From Fusobacteriaceae bacterium (GTDB lineage Bacteria > Fusobacteriota > Fusobacteriia > Fusobacteriales > Fusobacteriaceae), in the NCBI GenBank assembly GCA_031272775.1, contig JAISTB010000009.1, forward strand, positions 62,001 through 126,000: a stretch of 64,000 nucleotides of DNA. Direction: 5' to 3'. Within the stretch, counting starts at the first letter, position 1; each line of letters begins with the position of its first letter. Position numbers and translations under genes: made by a program. The notes below the pieces were generated by a model. The model did no database searches and was not told the origin of the DNA. It was given only the letters and a program-made list of their open reading frames with translations. Below, piece by piece: positions 15,527 to 24,431 of the stretch.

Positions 15527-17524
15527 TTACGCTCCGACAGCGGTTCCCGTGTCAGAAGGATTTTTCTTCGCCATGGCCTTCTGGAAGAGCACGACGACGA
15601 TCAAAATCGCAAAACCGATAATATCCGTCTTCAATCCCGGCACGATAAGCATCAGCGCGCCGACCAAAGACAGAGCCCGAACCGCCACATTGATATGGGT
15701 GTACATATAACCCTCGACGGCCGCCGACAGGAGAAATACTCCGATACAGGACGTCACCGCCGTCAGCAAGCCCTCAGACACCGTGGTATTCACGAGAAGC
15801 AGCTGGCTGTTGTAGATAAAGATATAGGGTAAAAGGAAACCCGCCAGCGCCAGTTTGACCGAAGCGACGCCGGTTTTGACCGTGTCGCCTCCGGAAATTC
15901 CCGCGGCGGCAAAGGCCGCGAGGGCCACCGGCGGCGTGATGTTGGCGAACATGGCGAAGTAGAAGCAGAAAAGATGCGCCGCCACGTCGGTTATACCGAG
16001 CTGGATCAGAGCCGGCACCGCGATCGTATAGGTGATGATATACGAGGGGATAGACGGCAGGCCCATGCCGAGAATCATGCAGGTCACCATGGTGAAGACC
16101 AGCGTCAACGGCAGGCTGGATTTTCCGAGACGGATGATGGCGCTCGCCATATTCGTCGTAAATCCGGTCTTTGTACAGGCTCCGATGATGATGCCCACGC
16201 AGGCGCAGGCCATCGCTACCGATACGGTCTGCTTGGCCGAGGAAATCAGGACCGAGCGGATGTCGTCAAGACTCATGCGGGATACTTTCCGCGTCTGGGC
16301 GATGATAACCGTGGCGATAATCGTGTAGAGCGCGCCCATAATCAGCGTCTTTCCGCTGAAAAACAGCATGTACATCAAGATCGCGATCGGAAAGGTCAGG
16401 TGCCAGTATTTCTTCATGGTGTCCTTGAAGGCCGGCAACTGGTCCTTGGGGAGACCCACAAGTTTGTCCTTGGAGGCCCGCATGTCGATCTGAAACAAAA
16501 TCCCCAGATAGTAAATGACCGCGGGTACCGCCGCGTACACGATAATCTGGCTGTACTGGATGCCCAGGGTCTCCGCCATAATAAAGGCGGCGGCGCCCAT
16601 TACGGGCGGCATCAGCTGGCCGCCTACGGAAGCCGTTGCCGAAACGGCGCCCGAAAATTCCTTACTGTAGCCGGATTTTTTCATCAGCGGAATCGTAAAG
16701 GATCCTGTCGTCACGACGTTGGCAATGGCCGAACCGTTGATCATGCCGAGAAGCCCCGCGGCCAGAACGGAAACCTTTGCGGGGCCGCCCTTGGTGCCTC
16801 CGGCCACACTGATCGCAAGGTCATTGAAAAAGGCCCCCATGCCGCATTTGTTCATGACTTCGCCGAAAACGATGAACAGGAAAATATAAGTCGACGACAC
16901 GTTTACGGACGTGCCGTAGATGCCTTCGGTGTTAATGAAAAGATGCCCGATCAGGCTGGGCCAGGCCGTGCCCCGGTGCATAAAGAGGCCCGGGAAATTG
17001 ATCTTGATCAAGCCCCCCTTGACTCCCATCAGGGCGTAAATCGTGAACAGCAGCCCGATAATCGGAAGGGCCAGTCCCGTAATCCGCCTTGAAGCCTCAA
17101 GAACCAAAAGGACGAGAATCGTCCCCATGACGACGTCCATGGTCGTCGGCGCGGCGGCCCGGTCTACTATGCTGAAATAATTGACCCACATATAGATCGG
17201 GATAGCGACGGACAGCGCCATGAGGATCCAGTCATACCACGCGATGTGTTTCCGGCTCGATTTCCGGAAGGCAGGGTACATGGCAAAGCCCAGCAGCAGG
17301 ATCGCGCCCACGTGGATGGATCTGTTCCGCAAAGTTTCCGGCATGTAAAAGCCGGAGGCATAAACCAGATGGTACAGCGTCACGAGGATGCAGGTCCACT
17401 CAAAGGCCTTCTTGACGAGAGGACTGACAAAATTCCGCGTTCGGCTTTCTTTTTCAAATTCTTCCAAAATCGCCTGTCCGTCTACTTGTTGTTCCTGAAC
17501 GATTTTGTCGATGGTGTTCTCCAT
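15527..17524 (-). CDS. TRAP transporter, fused 4TM/12TM membrane protein (TAXI type), system 2
   Basis: A 665-residue inner-membrane protein in which the small DctQ-like (about residues 40-190) and large DctM-like units are joined, as in TAXI-TRAP systems. Segments such as GGTKGGPAKVSVLAAGLLGMING, GQLMPPVMGAAAFIMAE and MVTCMILGMGLPSIPSYI (only parts are conserved) are typical. It would import an organic anion with sodium or protons, using the TAXI protein at 18150-19130. The gene lies between DUF1850 and pxpA, which suggests 5-oxoproline or a related glutamate derivative as substrate. This is inference from the neighbours. Confidence 0.88.
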   Translation of the reverse strand: MENTIDKIVQEQQVDGQAILEEFEKESRTRNFVSPLVKKAFEWTCILVTLYHLVYASGFYMPETLRNRSIHVGAILLLGFAMYPAFRKSSRKHIAWYDWILMALSVAIPIYMWVNYFSIVDRAAAPTTMDVVMGTILVLLVLEASRRITGLALPIIGLLFTIYALMGVKGGLIKINFPGLFMHRGTAWPSLIGHLFINTEGIYGTSVNVSSTYIFLFIVFGEVMNKCGMGAFFNDLAISVAGGTKGGPAKVSVLAAGLLGMINGSAIANVVTTGSFTIPLMKKSGYSKEFSGAVSATASVGGQLMPPVMGAAAFIMAETLGIQYSQIIVYAAVPAVIYYLGILFQIDMRASKDKLVGLPKDQLPAFKDTMKKYWHLTFPIAILMYMLFFSGKTLIMGALYTIIATVIIAQTRKVSRMSLDDIRSVLISSAKQTVSVAMACACVGIIIGACTKTGFTTNMASAIIRLGKSSLPLTLVFTMVTCMILGMGLPSIPSYIITYTIAVPALIQLGITDVAAHLFCFYFAMFANITPPVALAAFAAAGISGGDTVKTGVASVKLALAGFLLPYIFIYNSQLLLVNTTVSEGLLTAVTSCIGVFLLSAAVEGYMYTHINVAVRALSLVGALMLIVPGLKTDIIGFAILIVVVLFQKAMAKKNPSDTGTAVGA

Positions 17525-17540
17525 AGTATACTCCTTTGCG

Positions 17541-18032
17541 CTATCTCAAAGTCAACTTGATCCGCCCGTGCTCCGGCAGGTCCCGGCCCGTCAGGATCAC
17601 GCGATCATTGACCGAAATGTATTTCAACTGGGTCTGTGAATTGATCCAGTTGAATTCCGGGAATACGCTTCCCTTGATGTTCTCCATGTAAATCAGTCCG
17701 TCGGCGTAGCGGTACGTGCAATCCATTTCGGCGGGAATCCCCGCGCCGAATCCGCCCACGGCTATCGTGAAAAGAGTGAATCTCTTTTTTTCCACCCTGT
17801 AATACTCATCCCAGTCCACATGCTCAAACGAATGTATCCAGCCGAAAGACAAAACATCCTCTTCCCTGATTTTGCCTGTGTAGTAAACCTCTCCCGTCAA
17901 CTGGTGGGAGACCACGAGCGTGTGGTTTCGCCTGCCGCTCACAAAAGCCGCTGTGACCGCGACAAGCGCGATAAAAATGAAAAACCCGAAAAAAACGCTT
18001 CTTTTGATGTTACGCAATCCGCAAAACAGCAT
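17541..18032 (-). CDS. DUF1850 protein associated with TAXI-TRAP transporters
   Basis: A 163-residue protein with one N-terminal membrane anchor or signal (VFFGFFIFIALVAVTAAFV) and a DUF1850 domain recognised by FGWIHSFEHVDWDEYYRVE. DUF1850 genes typically sit between the TAXI receptor gene and the fused TRAP membrane gene, as here. Their function is unknown; an accessory role in the transporter is likely. Only the transporter copy at 15.5-19.1 kb has one; the other TAXI-TRAP system lacks it. Confidence 0.75.
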   Translation of the reverse strand: MLFCGLRNIKRSVFFGFFIFIALVAVTAAFVSGRRNHTLVVSHQLTGEVYYTGKIREEDVLSFGWIHSFEHVDWDEYYRVEKKRFTLFTIAVGGFGAGIPAEMDCTYRYADGLIYMENIKGSVFPEFNWINSQTQLKYISVNDRVILTGRDLPEHGRIKLTLR

Positions 18033-18149
18033 AAAATCTTCCCGTCAAAATTCTCCCGTTGCGATCTCCCCCCCGGGAACGGGGAGGAGACCCGGGATTC
18101 GGTTTTATGGTGTGTGTGGTATCAAACGCTTGCGCGTTCAATCAACAGA
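18033..18149. other. Intercistronic gap between TAXI gene and DUF1850
   Basis: A 117-base spacer with two foldable parts: AACGC-TTGC-GCGTT at 18125-18138, and a C-run facing a G-rich run (18065-18096) with CCCGGG repeated at its ends. Such hairpins after a binding-protein gene often hold the receptor message above that of the membrane part. No gene is seen. Confidence 0.3.
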
Positions 18150-19130
18150 TTAATTGAGCGGCGTTTTGTAGCCCGCTTCCTTCCAATATTTCGCCGCGCC
18201 GTCGTGCAGGGGAATCGTTACGTCCTCCACGCCGAAGGTAACGTCGATGTTCTTGTCGGCGGCGTTGTGGGAGGCCTTGATCGTGGCGATGTTCTCGAAG
18301 ATCACCTTCATCATGTCATAGACCACTTCGTCGGACAACTCTTTGCTGACGAGCATGATGTTGTACACGAATACGGACTGCACGTCTTCTTTATTGTTGT
18401 AGGTGCCCGCGGGAATCACGGTCTTGGCGAAGAAGGGATACTTGGATACGAGTCCGTCGCGGCCCGCGCCGTCGATGGGCACAATGACCATCTTGTACTG
18501 GGTGGCCAGTTCCATAACGGTGCCGTTGGGCAGTCCCGAGGTCACGAAGGCCGCGTCGCACTGGCCGTTTTTCATCTGGTCAATGGCTTCGCCGTAGGAC
18601 AGATAGTCCACTTTGCTGTCTTCATAAGTCAATCCATAAGCTTCATAAATCATCCGGGCGTTGAGTTCCACGCCGGAATTGGGAGCGCCAACGCCGACGC
18701 GCTTGCCTTTGAGGTCGGCGGGGCTTTTGATGCCCGTACCTTCGAGGGTGACGAGTTGCACATAATTGGGCCACAAGCGCATCATGGCGCGCAAATTCTT
18801 GTCCGCAGTCTTGTACGCGCCGTAGCCCTCATAAGCCTGCATTACGGAATCCTGCATGGCGATGGCGATTTCCGCCTCTCCCTTCTGGATCATCGTAATG
18901 TTCTGGGCCGAAGCGCCCGTAGACTGGGAACTGGTCTTGTAGCCGCCGGCCTTGAGGGCTTCCGCGAAGGCCGCGCCGATGGGGAAATAAATCCCGCTGG
19001 AAGGTCCCGTGGCCACGGTGATAAACTCGCTGCCGCGGTCTACGGCGGCTACCGCGGGTTTACCCGCCAGGGTCAACACAATTGCCATCAAGCTTACCAT
19101 GAACAGTGACGCTTTCAAAAATCTTTTCAT
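18150..19130 (-). CDS. TAXI-family TRAP transporter solute receptor, system 2
   Basis: A 326-residue secreted or periplasmic binding protein: an N-terminal signal peptide (FLKASLFMVSLMAIVLTLAG), then the TAXI domain opening with FITVATGPSSGIYFPIGAA and containing SAQNITMIQKGEAEIAIAMQD and KRVGVGAPNSGVELNARMI. It feeds the fused TRAP membrane protein downstream. TAXI proteins with known ligands bind glutamate, glutamine or related acids; here the oxoprolinase genes in the same unit suggest 5-oxoproline or glutamate. It has its own promoter and operator. Confidence 0.88.
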   Translation of the reverse strand: MKRFLKASLFMVSLMAIVLTLAGKPAVAAVDRGSEFITVATGPSSGIYFPIGAAFAEALKAGGYKTSSQSTGASAQNITMIQKGEAEIAIAMQDSVMQAYEGYGAYKTADKNLRAMMRLWPNYVQLVTLEGTGIKSPADLKGKRVGVGAPNSGVELNARMIYEAYGLTYEDSKVDYLSYGEAIDQMKNGQCDAAFVTSGLPNGTVMELATQYKMVIVPIDGAGRDGLVSKYPFFAKTVIPAGTYNNKEDVQSVFVYNIMLVSKELSDEVVYDMMKVIFENIATIKASHNAADKNIDVTFGVEDVTIPLHDGAAKYWKEAGYKTPLN

Positions 19131-19165
19131 TTTTTCCTCCTGATTTGGTCAAAAACAATATAAAT

Positions 19166-19188
19166 TTCACACTGTGGAACGCATTTCA
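19166..19188. promoter_or_regulatory. Putative IclR operator of the TAXI-TRAP 2 / pxpAB operon
   Basis: TTTCA-CACTG-TGGAA (19166-19179) overlapping TGGAA-CGCA-TTTCA (19175-19188). The latter 14 bases are identical to 13857-13870. It lies about 10 bases downstream of the predicted start and 35 bases before the receptor gene. Confidence 0.62.
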
Positions 19189-19204
19189 TTGGTAGTCTGA
19201 CTTC

Positions 19205-19233
19205 ATTGTACCCCATATTTCTATTTTTGTCAA
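19205..19233 (-). promoter_or_regulatory. Predicted strong sigma-70 promoter for the TAXI-TRAP 2 / pxpAB operon
   Basis: Minus strand: TTGACA at 19228-19233 and TACAAT at 19205-19210, 17 bases apart. The -35 box overlaps the stop codon of the upstream TRAP gene (19230-19232). It shares the words CCCCAT and CAATAAGTC with the gcd promoter region, hinting at common origin. Confidence 0.75.
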
Positions 19234-21080
19234 TAAGTCTGTGTATTTTTGGTAAATGCCAGCTGCCACACGAGAAATACCGCAAAACAGGCAATCCCGG
19301 CGATCGTCGAGATCTTCTCGGGGATAATCATCAAAAGGCCGATCAGGACGAGCAAAATCCGTATGAACACGCCGATTTTTGCCCGGAGGAAGCCGATCAT
19401 GCCGACGGCCACGGACCAGAGCCCGATAATGGCCGGAATGACGGCAAGAATGATGTCTTTGGCGGATCCGAGGCCCAGCAGGGCCGGATTGTACACAAAG
19501 ACATAGGGAATCAAAAATGTGATAAAACTGTATTTGAAGGCCTCGATTCCCGTATCCCAGAACGGCGTTTTCGCCACGCCCGCGGCCGTATAGGAGGCGA
19601 GGGCCACGGGAGGCGTGATCATCGAGAGATTGGCGAAATAAAAAATGTAGAAGTGGGCCACGATCAAGGGCACGCCGATCTTTTTCAAAGCCGGCGCCAA
19701 AAGCGTCGCCGACATGATGTAGGCCGCGCTTGTGGGCATGCCCATGCCCATAATGATCACGAGAACCATGGCGAGCACGAGGGCCAACCAAAGGCGGTTT
19801 CCGGCCATTTTGGAGATTTCCTGGCTGATCATGAGCCCGAGACTCGTATAACTGAGAATCCCGACGATGATCCCGGCCACCGCGCAGGGGATGGCTACGA
19901 CCACGGCGGAATTGGCCCCGTCGATCAGCGTGTTGATGAACTTGACCACGCCGAGCCGGGAGTCTTTCCGGGCCGAGGCGAGCACGACGAGAACGATCAG
20001 CGAGTAAGACGAGGCGAGCCGCACGGTCTTTCCGATCGCGATCAGATACACGAGCAGAATCAACGGGATCAGCAGGTAAAAATACCGGATGATCATCTTT
20101 TTCAGCGCGCCGGTGTCGACGGGCTTCGATTTGATGTTATATTTTTTCGCGTAATAATGCACGATGAAGACGAGAGACAGGATGTAGAGCGTCGCCGGTA
20201 TGATGGCGTAAAGAACGATCGTAAAATACGACATGCCCACATAGTCGGCCATCAAGAAGGCGGCGGCCCCCATGACCGGCGGAATGATCTGCCCGGCCGA
20301 TCCCGCGATGGCGAGGATGGCCGCCGTGAATTTGGGCTCAAAGCCCGAATCCACAACGGATTCGTAGGTCAGCGTCCCCACGGAGGCCACATTTGCCGCG
20401 GCGCTTCCGCTGATGGTCCCGAAGAGCCCGCAGGCCACGACCATGGATTTCGCTTCCCCGCCGACCATTTTGCTCGTGATGAACTTGGCCAGGGAAATGA
20501 AGAGCTTCCCCGCCGGCGTCGCCGAAAGGAAGGCCCCGAAGATCATAAAGTAAAATACCGTATCGGCGGAGACCCCTGTGGCTGTGCCGAGGATGCCGTT
20601 TGTGGAGACATACTGCAACTCGATCATGCTCGAAGCGTTCATGCCGCGATGGGTGAGCACGCCGGGCAGCATTTTCCCCGCAAAGCCGTAGACGATAAAG
20701 ACGAGGCAGACGATGGTCATGGAAAGACCGAGCATCCGGCGGCAGGACTCGATCAATAAAATCATGACGATCCCGCCGAGGATCAGTTCTATCGGCGTCA
20801 TATCGGTGATATAGAGCATCCGCGCCATGATCCGGGCCGAATCAAAATAGAGAAAAGCGCCGCAGATAATGGCGAGAATCGCGCAGAAGAAATCCACGGC
20901 CTTTCCGATCAGCGGGTCGCCGGCGAGGAAGGGTTTTGACAAAAAAACCATGGCGATCGCAAAACCGATGTGGATTCCCCGCAGACCGATCGTCGAGATC
21001 CCCGCCTTGAAGCAGGCGTAGATCTGGAAGGCCACCCAAATCAACGCGACAATATTCCGAAAAATCTTTCGTGCTCCCAC
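19230..21080 (-). CDS. TRAP transporter, fused 4TM/12TM membrane protein (TAXI type), system 1
   Basis: A 616-residue polytopic inner-membrane protein with fused DctQ- and DctM-like parts. Typical DctM blocks are CGLFGTISGSAAANVASVG, GSAGQIIPPVMGAAAFLMA and VIIMGMGMPTSAAYIM. It lies 12 bases after the TAXI receptor gene at 21093-22118, its obvious partner. The predicted start is a GTG at 21080 with only a weak ribosome site. The substrate is unknown; the shared operator with the glutamate operon suggests an acidic amino acid or a 2-oxo/2-hydroxy acid. The protein is clearly diverged from the second TRAP protein at 15.5-17.5 kb. Confidence 0.88.
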   Translation of the reverse strand: MGARKIFRNIVALIWVAFQIYACFKAGISTIGLRGIHIGFAIAMVFLSKPFLAGDPLIGKAVDFFCAILAIICGAFLYFDSARIMARMLYITDMTPIELILGGIVMILLIESCRRMLGLSMTIVCLVFIVYGFAGKMLPGVLTHRGMNASSMIELQYVSTNGILGTATGVSADTVFYFMIFGAFLSATPAGKLFISLAKFITSKMVGGEAKSMVVACGLFGTISGSAAANVASVGTLTYESVVDSGFEPKFTAAILAIAGSAGQIIPPVMGAAAFLMADYVGMSYFTIVLYAIIPATLYILSLVFIVHYYAKKYNIKSKPVDTGALKKMIIRYFYLLIPLILLVYLIAIGKTVRLASSYSLIVLVVLASARKDSRLGVVKFINTLIDGANSAVVVAIPCAVAGIIVGILSYTSLGLMISQEISKMAGNRLWLALVLAMVLVIIMGMGMPTSAAYIMSATLLAPALKKIGVPLIVAHFYIFYFANLSMITPPVALASYTAAGVAKTPFWDTGIEAFKYSFITFLIPYVFVYNPALLGLGSAKDIILAVIPAIIGLWSVAVGMIGFLRAKIGVFIRILLVLIGLLMIIPEKISTIAGIACFAVFLVWQLAFTKNTQTY

Positions 21081-21092
21081 CCTTTTTCCCCC

Positions 21093-22118
21093 TTATTTGA
21101 TCAAGCCGATCTCACGATAATATTTTTCCGCGCCCGGATGCAGGGGGAAACCGCCGTAGAGTTCAGGCGTAGCGCAGGCTTCGCGGTTGAAGTTGCCGAG
21201 TCCCGCGTGACCGGTTTTCAGTTCCTCGGGATTCTCGTAGATCTGTTTTACGATGCGATAGGCGATTTCGTCGGGCAGATCCGTCGTCGTCACAATATTG
21301 GTCGTGATGCCGGCGCAAATGACGTCTTTCGTCTGTTTGTTGAAGCTGTTGGCGGGCATGGTGGCGACGCTGTAGCCGTTCCCTTTCAGGTATTCAAGGG
21401 ACTGCTCGTCAAGCTCGCCCACGGTGACGTCGGCGGTCGTGCAGAGTTCCGTAAAAGCGGGATGACCAACGGATACGTGCTGCATGAAGAAGTCGCACTT
21501 GCCGTCCTGATAAGCGGCCACGATGCTGGCAAAATCCGTATGAGTCACGGAACCGCCCCATTTGATGATGTCTTCATAGGAACAGCCGATGGATTCCAGC
21601 ACGAGCCGGGTCGTATATTCGCTGGCGGAACCGGTTTCCGACGTGTAAACATTGATCGGCATTTTCTTTTCGGCGATGTCCCGGATGCGGGTAAAGCCCG
21701 CTCCGTTCCGGATCGCGATGCCGACATACATCTGGTCGATGGTCCCTACGAGTCCGCGCAGTTTGGGAATGGCGCCGCTTTCCTGAAAAGCCAGGATCCC
21801 TTTGTAGGCCCAGGCGTTTGTACAGTTGAAACCTAGACCGATATCGGCCTTTCCGGCTTTCAGCAAGAGCATATTGCCGACGCCGCCGGAATTGGGCATA
21901 ACGTCAATTTTGAGACCCGTATCATGCGAGGTCACCACATTGGCCACCGTCGCGCCGTACACGTACCAGGAACTGCCCACGGCAAGCGTCGCGAACTGGA
22001 CGGTTTTGTCGACCTTGTCGCCGGGATTGAACGTATACTTGGCGTGGCTCGTCGTAAAAGCGGTCAGGAATAACACAAGGGCAAACAGCACAGCAGTAAT
22101 TCTTTTCACTTTTCTCAT
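21093..22118 (-). CDS. TAXI-family TRAP transporter solute receptor, system 1
   Basis: A 341-residue exported binding protein. Its signal peptide ends near TTSHA-K, and the TAXI domain contains FATLAVGSSWYVYGATVAN, MPNSGGVGNMLLLKAGKAD and VYTSETGSASEYTTRLVL. The ATG at 22118 (MRKVKRITAV) follows AAGGAGG; the longer reading to 22166 would pass through the operator. It is the first gene of the TAXI-TRAP 1 unit, with a good promoter and operator upstream. Confidence 0.88.
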   Translation of the reverse strand: MRKVKRITAVLFALVLFLTAFTTSHAKYTFNPGDKVDKTVQFATLAVGSSWYVYGATVANVVTSHDTGLKIDVMPNSGGVGNMLLLKAGKADIGLGFNCTNAWAYKGILAFQESGAIPKLRGLVGTIDQMYVGIAIRNGAGFTRIRDIAEKKMPINVYTSETGSASEYTTRLVLESIGCSYEDIIKWGGSVTHTDFASIVAAYQDGKCDFFMQHVSVGHPAFTELCTTADVTVGELDEQSLEYLKGNGYSVATMPANSFNKQTKDVICAGITTNIVTTTDLPDEIAYRIVKQIYENPEELKTGHAGLGNFNREACATPELYGGFPLHPGAEKYYREIGLIK

Positions 22119-22160
22119 AAAAATATCCTCCTTTCGTTGTCCAAAATTTTGTGTTTGTCT

Positions 22161-22184
22161 TTCCATAATGTGGAACGCATACCG
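22161..22184. promoter_or_regulatory. Putative IclR operator of the TAXI-TRAP 1 unit
   Basis: TTCCATAATGTGGAACGCAT (22161-22180) is identical over 20 bases to 13847-13866. The dyad TTCCA-N5-TGGAA is perfect; the third half-site is degenerate (TACCG instead of TTTCA). It lies about 20-40 bases after the predicted transcription start. Confidence 0.62.
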
Positions 22185-22208
22185 CTGTTTCCGTGAAAAA
22201 TATAAAAA

Positions 22209-22238
22209 ATTATACTACAATTTTGTTTCCTTTGTCAA
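22209..22238 (-). promoter_or_regulatory. Predicted strong sigma-70 promoter for TAXI-TRAP 1
   Basis: Minus strand: consensus TTGACA at 22233-22238 and TATAAT at 22209-22214, 18 bases apart, in an AT-rich stretch between rnr and the receptor gene. Confidence 0.75.
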
Positions 22239-22304
22239 TAACAAAATACTGTTTTTTGACGTGGCGTTCGTATTGCCGCCGTTTTGTTCGAATTATGCTC
22301 ATGA

Positions 22305-24431
22305 TCATTCCGCGTTTTCCGGCAAAAGCGCGGTGGGAATGACCTCGATTTCGAGCTCGGCCAGGCTGGCCCGGACGACGGTAATCGGAAATTTGTCCCC
22401 GATATTGTACCAAAGTCCTTCGCTTTGATCTTCCATGGCGTAGCGCTCCTCGTCCAGCTCATAAAAATGATCGGCGGCCACAAGATCCCAATAACACTCG
22501 ATATTCTCTTCGGTAGCGAGGAAAATCTTCTTCCGGGAAAAGCCGACGATGGTTCCGGTAAATTCCTCCCCGACCCGTTCCCGCATGTATTCGACGACCT
22601 TGATCCGGACGCTCTGTTCTTCGGCCTTCATGGCGATCCGCTCCGTCCGCGAAATATGAAGGCAAATGCCCGGCAGCTCTCCGGCCAGTTTGGCGTTCTC
22701 CTCGGCGGAGGGATAGCGGGTCAGGCGGGACGCGAGAATCCGGTGCGCCATGAGGTCGGCGTAGCGGCGTATGGGCGAGGTAAAATGCGTGTAGCAGCGG
22801 GAGGCGAGACCGAAATGGCCGATATTTTCCACGGTATAGCGGGCCTGCTTCAGGGACATGAGGATCAGCTTGTGGATCAACTGGCTGACGCCCGTCTCTC
22901 GGGATTTGTCAATGATTTCCTGCAGTTCCTTGGGATGGAGGTCGTCATGGCGACTGACCCGGAAGCCGAAACGGTTCAAGACCGTATTGAGGGCCGTGAT
23001 CTTTTCGGGATCGGGCTTTTCGTGGGTTCGGTAGAGGGCGGGGAGTTCCGCGTAATAGAGTTCTTCGGCCACGGTTTCGTTGGCGGCCACCATAAAATCT
23101 TCGATGAGTTTTTCGGCTTCGCCCCTTTCCCGGGTTCCGACGCTCTCCACGAGGCCTTTTTCATTGAGTTTGACCTTGATCTCGGGCAGATCGAAGTCAA
23201 TATTGCCGTTGGCGCGCTTTTTCTTTCGCAGAATGTGCGAGAGCGCCAGCATGGTCGAGACCATGGGCGCGATATCCGCGTACTGCGTCAGCGCTTCCGC
23301 CTCCCCGGCGATGATCCGGTTGACGTCGGTATAAGTCATGCGGCGGGCGCTCCTGATGACGGAACGGAAAAGATCGTAGTTTTCCACTTCTCCCGCGGGG
23401 GTAATCTCCATGCGGCAGGTAAACGTGAGCTTTTCCTCGCCCTCGTTCAGCGAGCAGATGCCGTTGCTGAGTTCGGGCGGCAGCATGGGCAGCACCCTGT
23501 CCACTAGGTAGACCGAGTTGCCCCGGGCATAGGCCTCAACGTCCAGAGCCGAGCCTTCCCGCACGTACCAGGAGACGTCGGCTATGGAGACAAAGAGCCG
23601 GTAATTGCCGTTTATGAGTTTCTCCACGTAAACGGCGTCGTCCAAATCTTTGGCGTCCTCGCCGTCTATGGTAATAATCGGAAGCGTCGTGAGATCGACC
23701 CTTCCTTTGCGTTCTTCCCCGCGGATCCCCAGAGGGATCGCTTTCGCTTCTTCGACGACCTCCCGGGGAAAGGTCTCCGGCAGTCCCTCGTTGATGATCA
23801 GGGCCCGGATCATGTTTCCGGTATCCTGAGCGTCGCCGAGGATACGCAGGATCTGCCCCGACGGCTTTCTGGACTCGTCTCCCCAGTCGATAATTTCCAC
23901 GGTCACGAGCTCGTTGTCTTTGGCGTCGCGCATCATGTGGGCGGGAATATAAATGTCCCGGCCGAAGGAGCCTGTGGGGACCACAAAACCGAAATCGCCG
24001 TTTTTTTCAAAGACGCCGGTCACGGTATTCTTGCTGCGCTCGATAATCCTGACGACCTTGCCTTCCTGCTTCATCCCGTCCCGGGCGTCGGAAACGATCC
24101 TGACCCAGACCGTATCGCCATCCACGGCGCTTCCCAAATCGGGACCGGCCACAAAGACGCCGCCCTCGTCCTCGGTGTCCACAAAGCCGTAGCGGTCCGT
24201 CGTCATGGAGACGACGCCCTTGACGAGGCCCTTCATGTCGGGCAGGTTGTACTTGTTCTTGCGGTTCAACGTAATTTCGCCGATCCTGACCCATTCCCGC
24301 AGTTCGGCCTTGATCTCTTTCTTCGGCCGTTGCTGCCAGTGAAGCAGCTCCGTGATTTCCGTGTACTTGAGTCCTCTTCCCTCGCTCGCGAGAACGTCTT
24401 GCAGTTCCCGGAGCCCTTTTTCATTGGTCAT
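22305..24431 (-). CDS. rnr: Ribonuclease R
   Basis: 3'-5' exoribonuclease of the RNase II/RNB family (708 residues) that degrades structured RNA and defective messages in the cytoplasm. Domain order: N-terminal helix-turn-helix-like RNase B region, cold-shock domains (about 60-215), the RNB catalytic core with TIDGEDAKDLDDAVYVE (four metal-binding acidic residues), and a C-terminal S1 domain (about 615-700). The start overlaps the end of yqeK by 11 bases. Confidence 0.94.
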   Translation of the reverse strand: MTNEKGLRELQDVLASEGRGLKYTEITELLHWQQRPKKEIKAELREWVRIGEITLNRKNKYNLPDMKGLVKGVVSMTTDRYGFVDTEDEGGVFVAGPDLGSAVDGDTVWVRIVSDARDGMKQEGKVVRIIERSKNTVTGVFEKNGDFGFVVPTGSFGRDIYIPAHMMRDAKDNELVTVEIIDWGDESRKPSGQILRILGDAQDTGNMIRALIINEGLPETFPREVVEEAKAIPLGIRGEERKGRVDLTTLPIITIDGEDAKDLDDAVYVEKLINGNYRLFVSIADVSWYVREGSALDVEAYARGNSVYLVDRVLPMLPPELSNGICSLNEGEEKLTFTCRMEITPAGEVENYDLFRSVIRSARRMTYTDVNRIIAGEAEALTQYADIAPMVSTMLALSHILRKKKRANGNIDFDLPEIKVKLNEKGLVESVGTRERGEAEKLIEDFMVAANETVAEELYYAELPALYRTHEKPDPEKITALNTVLNRFGFRVSRHDDLHPKELQEIIDKSRETGVSQLIHKLILMSLKQARYTVENIGHFGLASRCYTHFTSPIRRYADLMAHRILASRLTRYPSAEENAKLAGELPGICLHISRTERIAMKAEEQSVRIKVVEYMRERVGEEFTGTIVGFSRKKIFLATEENIECYWDLVAADHFYELDEERYAMEDQSEGLWYNIGDKFPITVVRASLAELEIEVIPTALLPENAE

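Noticed and set aside
22119-22304. A possible small gene in the gap between rnr and the TAXI receptor
   Set aside because: Short frames here lack ribosome sites; the gap is explained by the promoter and operator.
22425-23507. Long plus-strand frame opposite rnr
   Set aside because: Antisense of the RNB catalytic region; no independent signals.
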